The position numbers and the translations under genes are program-made. A stretch of 9,642 bases of DNA from contig JACPQO010000188.1 in assembly GCA_016190405.1 (NCBI GenBank), positions 1-9,642 of the forward strand. Reading direction: 5' to 3'. The notes below the pieces were generated by a model. The model searched no databases, was not told the DNA's origin, and saw only the letters and a list, made by a program, of their open reading frames with translations. The DNA is from Chloroflexota bacterium. Its GTDB lineage: Bacteria; Chloroflexota; Dehalococcoidia; SM23-28-2; RBG-16-64-32. Below are positions 5,844 through 9,642 of the stretch, in pieces (position 1 is the first letter of the stretch; every line of letters begins with the position of its first letter).

Positions 5844-6479
5844 ATGGAAACCAGGACCCTCAAGGAGATCCACGAGGAGGTCCCTCCCGACTTCTACGAC
5901 ACCTCCATGAAGGCCAACCTGATCCAGCGCCTCTGGCACCCGAGGCGTTTTCGCTGGATCGCCGGCCTCGTGTCGAAGGTGAGCGGCAGCGTGCTGGATA
6001 TCGGCTGCGACGGCGGCAATCTGACGGAGATCGTGGCGGCCAAGACCGGCGCCCGCCAGGTCGTCGGCATCGATATCTCGCACGAAACGGTCGCCTACTC
6101 CAGGAACAAGCTCCCGGAGATCCACTTCGCGGTCGGCCACGCTGAGGAGTTGCCGTTCCGGGATGGCGCCTTCGACATGATCTTCTGCTCCGAAGTGCTG
6201 GAGCACGTGGAGCGACCGGATAGGCTCCTGGCCGAGATGAAGCGCTGCCTCAAGAACGACGGCTACTGCATCGTGGAGGTGCCAACCGAGAGCCTGGTGT
6301 TCAAGACCATCTGGTACTTCTGGACGCGCTTCGGGCGCGGCAGGGCCTGGCACCACGCCCACGTGGTGGACTTTCGCGGCGACCTGCTGCACCGGCTGGT
6401 GAAGGGCGCCGGCTTCAGGATCGTCAGAGAGTCGGTGTTTATGGGGATGCTGCGGGCCGCCAAGATCGCCCCCGTTTGA
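5844..6479 (+). CDS. Class I SAM-dependent methyltransferase (Methyltransf_11/UbiE-like)
   Basis: A soluble 211-residue protein with the Rossmann-type methyltransferase core. Motif I is VLDIGCDGG (50-58), the SAM ribose-binding acid is D77 in VVGIDIS (73-79), HAEELPF (99-105) is motif II-like, and FCSEVLEHVERPDRLLAEM (114-132) with LKNDGYCIVEVP (136-147) are the typical later motifs. The substrate cannot be read from sequence. Such enzymes in glycan clusters methylate sugars or lipid heads, and MPBQ/ubiquinone-type methyltransferases look similar, so a cofactor role is the alternative. Start: ATG 5844 has AGGG at 5833-5836 with 7-nt spacing. It follows the second gtrA-like gene by 22 nt on the same strand. 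Its stop is only 12 bp from the stop of the convergent SDR gene. Confidence 0.85.
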   Translation: METRTLKEIHEEVPPDFYDTSMKANLIQRLWHPRRFRWIAGLVSKVSGSVLDIGCDGGNLTEIVAAKTGARQVVGIDISHETVAYSRNKLPEIHFAVGHAEELPFRDGAFDMIFCSEVLEHVERPDRLLAEMKRCLKNDGYCIVEVPTESLVFKTIWYFWTRFGRGRAWHHAHVVDFRGDLLHRLVKGAGFRIVRESVFMGMLRAAKIAPV

Positions 6480-6491
6480 GGGCACTGACAG

Positions 6492-7466
6492 CTACGAGAG
6501 GCCCAGGTGCTCCCGCCAGTAGGCCACCAGGTCCTTCATGGCATCGTCGAAGGTCAGGTGCGGCTCCCATCCCGTCTGCTTCCGGAATTTGGCGCAGTCG
6601 CCCACCAGGTAGGGCACGTCGGAAGGGCGTAGCCGCGCCCGGTCGAGGCTGAACGGCAACTCGCGGCCCAGGATACCGGACAGGATGTCAATCACCTGGC
6701 TGATCTTGGTCGCCTTGCCGTTACAGATGTTGTACACCTCGCCGGACTCGCCCTTCTCCAGCGCCAGCCAGTAGCCGTGAATGATGTCCTTCACGTGGCT
6801 GAAGTCCCTCACAGCATCCAGGTTGCCGACCTTCAGCTCCGACTTCTTGCCGGCAGCCACCAAAACCGCCTGGTAGGCGAAGTTGGACGTCACAAACTCT
6901 CTTCCCCGCCGCGCCCCCTCGTGGTTGAACGCCCGCGTCCTCACGACCTGCATGCCGTATGAGCGGGCGTACTGGGCCGCCAGCAGGTCGCAGGCCACCT
7001 TGGAGACCCCGTACGGGGACAGCGGACGCAGGGCCTGCGTCTCCACGATAGGGCACTCGTGCTCATAGACCAGCCCGTACTCTTCGGACGACCCGGCGAT
7101 CTGGAGCCGGGTCGAGCCCCCGCGCGACCACTGGCGCAGGCTCTCCAGGAGGGTCAGCGTGCCCAGGATGTTGGTCTTCAGCGTGTAGTGGGGCGACTCG
7201 AATGAGGCCGGGACGTAGGACTGGGCGGCCAGGTGGAAGATCAGGTCGGGGCGGGCCGTCTTTAGCGCCGACGAGATGGAGAGGGAATCGTCCAGCTCCA
7301 TCTCCATCAGCTTGAACCGCTTGTTGGGGAGCAGCGCCTGTATATTGGTGAGCGGCGACCGGCGGCGACCGGTGCCGAACACCAGGCAGCCCTTATCCAG
7401 GCAGTACTCGGCCAGATGGCTGCCCACGAAACCCGTCACGCCGGTTATCAGTACTCGCGTCGGCAC
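6492..7466 (-). CDS. Extended SDR sugar-nucleotide enzyme, GDP-mannose 4,6-dehydratase / GDP-4-keto-6-deoxymannose reductase type
   Basis: A soluble 324-residue NAD(P)-dependent extended short-chain dehydrogenase. The cofactor motif is GVTGFVGSHL (9-18), DLIFHLAAQSYV (74-85) follows, the active site has GSSEEYG (125-131) and YxxxK as Y152-K156 (SPYGVSK). Features of the GDP-mannose-processing subgroup are RAFNHEGARRGREFV (178-192), GNLDAVRDFSHVKDI (214-228) and RPSDVPYLVGD (280-290). It probably makes or reduces GDP-4-keto-6-deoxymannose, on the way to GDP-rhamnose, GDP-fucose or similar. E128 after two serines resembles the T/S-x-E dehydratase triad, while the length (324, versus about 370 for E. 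coli Gmd) and the RPSDVP ending resemble reductases (Rmd), so I leave the reaction open. The start codon is GTG, supported by a strong purine-rich site. It is the last gene of the minus-strand group, 21 nt after the GT2 gene. Confidence 0.88.
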   Translation of the reverse strand: MPTRVLITGVTGFVGSHLAEYCLDKGCLVFGTGRRRSPLTNIQALLPNKRFKLMEMELDDSLSISSALKTARPDLIFHLAAQSYVPASFESPHYTLKTNILGTLTLLESLRQWSRGGSTRLQIAGSSEEYGLVYEHECPIVETQALRPLSPYGVSKVACDLLAAQYARSYGMQVVRTRAFNHEGARRGREFVTSNFAYQAVLVAAGKKSELKVGNLDAVRDFSHVKDIIHGYWLALEKGESGEVYNICNGKATKISQVIDILSGILGRELPFSLDRARLRPSDVPYLVGDCAKFRKQTGWEPHLTFDDAMKDLVAYWREHLGLS

Positions 7467-7475
7467 TTGTAAAGA

Positions 7476-7487
7476 CCCTTCCTTCCT
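7476..7487 (-). promoter_or_regulatory. Strong ribosome binding site supporting a GTG start
   Basis: On the minus strand the gap reads AGGAAGGAAGGG, then 9 nt, then the GTG start of the SDR gene (7464-7466). It fills most of the 21-nt gap after the GT2 stop codon, so the two genes are probably translated from one mRNA. It is the clearest Shine-Dalgarno in the window. Confidence 0.75.
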
Positions 7488-8231
7488 CTACCGGTGGGCG
7501 ACCTTGCTTTCGTCCAACCGTCTGCTTCCCTGTCGCCTGCGGAGCCTCAGGCCCAGGATCACTCTCAACGCCTCCAGTATCATCTTCCAGGAAAGCTTGG
7601 ATTGGCCAGCCTGCCGGTCCACGAAGTTGATGGGGACCTCGCGCAGGGTCTTCCCGGACCGGTGGCAGAAGTAGTTGATCTCGTACAGAGAGGCGAACCC
7701 CTTGGAGCGGACGCTGGCGAAATCGATGGACTCCAGGGTCGCCCGGGGGAAGCACTTGAAGCCGCCGGTGCAATCGCGGACGGGCAACCCCAGCAGGAAA
7801 TGCGCTATCATGTTGGCCGTCCTGCTGATGACCTTGCGCCGCAGGGGCCAGCCCACTACGGAGCCCCCCTTCACGTAGCGGGAGCCGATGGCTACGTCCG
7901 CGCTCTGGGCCGCCTCCACCAGTCGCGGCACGTCTGCCGGGTTGTGCGAGTAGTCCGCGTCCATCTGCACGATATAGTCGGCGCCCAGCCCCAGCGCCGT
8001 CCGAAAGCCCTCCAGGTAGGCGCTGCCGTAACCCAGCCGGGACGGACGCAGCACCAGGTGAATGCGGGACTCGCCGGCCAGCATCTCGGACACCAGCTTC
8101 CCGGTCCCGTCGGGCGAGTTGTCGTCCACCACGATGGCCTCGTACTCCGGCCCCAGCTTCAGGATGTCCGGCAGCAGGCTGGGGATGTTCTCCGCCTCGT
8201 TATAGGTGCCGATTACAACGACGCACTTCAT
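7488..8231 (-). CDS. GT2 polyprenyl-phosphate sugar synthase (DPM1-like)
   Basis: A 247-residue GT-A fold glycosyltransferase of family 2. Motifs: VVVIGTYNEAENI (4-16), IVVDDNSPDGTG (33-44), the metal-binding DAD at 91-93 in VQMDADYSHNPADV, GSRYVKGG (116-123), the RDCTGGFKCF segment (152-161), and a C-terminal FVDRQAGQSKLSW (203-215). This set is typical of dolichol/polyprenol-phosphate mannose synthases, which transfer mannose (or another hexose) from a nucleotide sugar to polyprenyl phosphate on the inner face of the membrane. There is no C-terminal membrane domain; the tail ends in basic residues. An in-frame ATG at 8264 would add 11 residues, but 8231 is preferred because the fold's first strand begins right after it, as in homologues. 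Neither has a good ribosome binding site. It lies 111 nt downstream of the PMT-like gene and 21 nt upstream of the SDR gene. Mannose versus glucose specificity is not determinable. Confidence 0.9.
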   Translation of the reverse strand: MKCVVVIGTYNEAENIPSLLPDILKLGPEYEAIVVDDNSPDGTGKLVSEMLAGESRIHLVLRPSRLGYGSAYLEGFRTALGLGADYIVQMDADYSHNPADVPRLVEAAQSADVAIGSRYVKGGSVVGWPLRRKVISRTANMIAHFLLGLPVRDCTGGFKCFPRATLESIDFASVRSKGFASLYEINYFCHRSGKTLREVPINFVDRQAGQSKLSWKMILEALRVILGLRLRRRQGSRRLDESKVAHR

Positions 8232-8342
8232 ACGTTGAGCTCTTGGCTGTTCCACATACCGCATATGATACTACTCGAGCGCCGAAGCGGCTCTCTAGCC
8301 CCCCAGCAGGAACGACGGCCAGCAGCGAGCAATCGTTACCGG

Positions 8343-9642
8343 CTACTGCCATGACGCGAACCAGAAGTACGAATGGTCCAGCTTGTTGCTCACGGAAACC
8401 GCGGCCAGATGCGGATAGAAGTAGACGAAGATGAGCGCCACCACCGCCAGGAAGGCGACGGCGCCGATGCGTCCCCAGGGCTGCTGCCACGTCCTCTGGG
8501 CGCTGTAGGCCAGGGCCAGCATGGCCAGCCCGATGGCCAGCGCATAGATGACGGCCGCCGCAGAACCCACGTCGAGCCGGTTCAGGATGACCTCGGCCAG
8601 CACGAAAGCGAGGCCGGCGGCCACCGCAAGCCCGAGGGCGCCCAACACCTGCGAACGTTCCTCCCACAGCCGGTAGACCGCGTAGGCCAGGGCCAGCATC
8701 AGGAAGGGCAGGGCGTTCAGGTAGTGGTACAGGAACATGATCCGCGGCTGGATGGCCCAGGGGAGCCACAGGGCAAGATAGGTCAGCACCACGAACAGGA
8801 GCGCTGCTTCCCCGTAGCTGATGGAGCCCCAGAGCGACAGGGCGCCCGTCTGGGCATCCAGCCTGGCCCGTACGCCCTTCAGCCCCTGCCACAGGGCGAA
8901 GGCCAGGGCCGGCAGCCCGAACCAGAAGATGACGGGATTGCCCAGGTTGTAGACCTTGGCGTTGCCCTCGCCCAGGAAGAAGAACACCGGCCGCATCAGG
9001 ATCGGCCAGGTGTCCCAGGGGGCCTGGTAGGGGTGGGTCGCCTCCAGCGTCGAGTGGAACAGGTACGCCCCCTTGTTCAGCTCCCACACATCGCTCAGGC
9101 TGTGGTCCATGAGCAGCATCGGGATATACGTCGAGAGGTACACCAGCAGCGGGATGACCACGAAGAACAGCGGCAGAGAGGCCAGCGACGCCGCCAGCGC
9201 CTTGTTGACCTGGCCACCCCCAAAGCGCCGCGAGCGATAGACGAAGTAGATGGTGAGAGGCGCCGCCGCGAAAACCAGTATCCACAGCACCAGCGCCGTT
9301 CCGAATACGGACTTCGACAGGGTCGGTAGGTTGGTCTGGTCCTGGAGGAGCCAGTCGCCGAACAGGACAGGCGTGCCCAGGTAGAACGCCAGCAGGCCCA
9401 GCGGCGCCAGGTAGGCGATGCGGTCCCCCCTGTCCCTCTCCATCTGTCGGAAGCTGTACAGGAGGTAGAAGACGATGGGCAACACCCCGAACAGGGCGGT
9501 CCACTTGCTGGCCATGGCCGCCCCCCAGAAGGCGCCCGATAACGCGAACCGGGCGGACACCAGGAAATAGACGGAGCCCAACAGGAAGAACACCACGTAG
9601 GTATCCGGCGTGGCGATCCTGGACTGGGCGAAGGTTAACCCC
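8343..9642 (-). CDS. PMT/GT39-like lipid carrier-dependent glycosyltransferase, N-terminal part outside window
   Basis: The reading frame stays open to the window edge, giving 432 visible residues; the GTG at 9596 is internal and not the start. It is a polytopic membrane protein with about ten spans visible. At the edge is TFAQSRIATPDTYVVFFLL, matching the conserved R-I-A-x-x-D segment of protein O-mannosyltransferases, followed by AMASKWTALFG, like the family's A-x-x-S/T-K-W motif. C-terminal signatures of the PMT_4TMC region are present: the HPYQAPWDTWPILMRPVFFF block near 9000, GNPVIFWFG near 8930, and LPW...MFLYHYLNALPF near 8710-8765. Such enzymes use polyprenyl-phosphate-mannose to glycosylate an extracytoplasmic acceptor, probably a protein. 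The catalytic N-terminal DE pair would lie beyond 9642 and is not seen. The alternative is the related TIGR03663 family, known to travel with DUF2298 proteins, but the PMT C-terminus favours GT39. The next gene on the strand is the GT2 that could make its substrate. Confidence 0.85.
   Translation of the reverse strand, partial: GLTFAQSRIATPDTYVVFFLLGSVYFLVSARFALSGAFWGAAMASKWTALFGVLPIVFYLLYSFRQMERDRGDRIAYLAPLGLLAFYLGTPVLFGDWLLQDQTNLPTLSKSVFGTALVLWILVFAAAPLTIYFVYRSRRFGGGQVNKALAASLASLPLFFVVIPLLVYLSTYIPMLLMDHSLSDVWELNKGAYLFHSTLEATHPYQAPWDTWPILMRPVFFFLGEGNAKVYNLGNPVIFWFGLPALAFALWQGLKGVRARLDAQTGALSLWGSISYGEAALLFVVLTYLALWLPWAIQPRIMFLYHYLNALPFLMLALAYAVYRLWEERSQVLGALGLAVAAGLAFVLAEVILNRLDVGSAAAVIYALAIGLAMLALAYSAQRTWQQPWGRIGAVAFLAVVALIFVYFYPHLAAVSVSNKLDHSYFWFASWQ

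Noticed and set aside
8200..9504. Long open frames on both strands over the PMT-like gene (8200-9504 minus, 8373-9329 plus)
   Set aside because: Both are shadows of the multi-spanning PMT-like frame, which alone shows family motifs and regular hydrophobic segments.

Overview
The window is a GC-rich bacterial stretch carrying eight genes: seven complete and one cut by the right edge. The protein content points to envelope or extracellular glycan work. The likely host is a member of Chloroflexota. The reasons are a DUF2298 (Chlor_Arch_YYY-type) membrane protein, a family known mainly from Chloroflexi and archaea, and a short palindromic intergenic repeat family of a kind I associate with Chloroflexi genomes. 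The phylum is an inference; there is no rRNA or marker gene here.

Layout. Bases 1-161 are palindromic repeats. A plus-strand FAD-dependent oxidoreductase follows (183-1619). Bases 1620-1925 are a convergent intergenic region holding three more hairpin repeats. A large minus-strand DUF2298 membrane protein occupies 1926-4406. A divergent region (4407-4599) has an 11-bp-phased TTAACC direct repeat and a good sigma70-type promoter. On the plus strand come two GtrA-family membrane proteins (4600-5133 and 5273-5821) and a class I methyltransferase (5844-6479). Only 12 bp later ends a convergent minus-strand group, read right to left: a PMT/GT39-like polyprenyl-phosphate-sugar glycosyltransferase (cut at 9642), a DPM1-like GT2 polyprenyl-phosphate sugar synthase (7488-8231), and an extended-SDR enzyme of the GDP-mannose 4,6-dehydratase/reductase type (6492-7466).

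How the genes may work together (inference). The SDR enzyme makes or modifies a nucleotide sugar. The GT2 enzyme charges polyprenyl phosphate with a sugar. One or both GtrA proteins may flip or assist the lipid-linked sugar. The PMT-like multi-spanning enzyme transfers the sugar to an acceptor outside the membrane. The GT2 here has no membrane domain, while archaeal DPM synthases can carry a GtrA-type domain fused to it, so the parts look split over separate genes. The roles of DUF2298 and of the FAD enzyme are not known; their placement suggests the same surface-glycan process.

The most unusual features are a 33-nt hairpin family whose stem bases change in a compensatory way, the near-identical direct repeats around the oxidoreductase gene, a long conserved acidic/His loop shared by the two GtrA paralogues, and the phased TTAACC repeats between the divergent genes.
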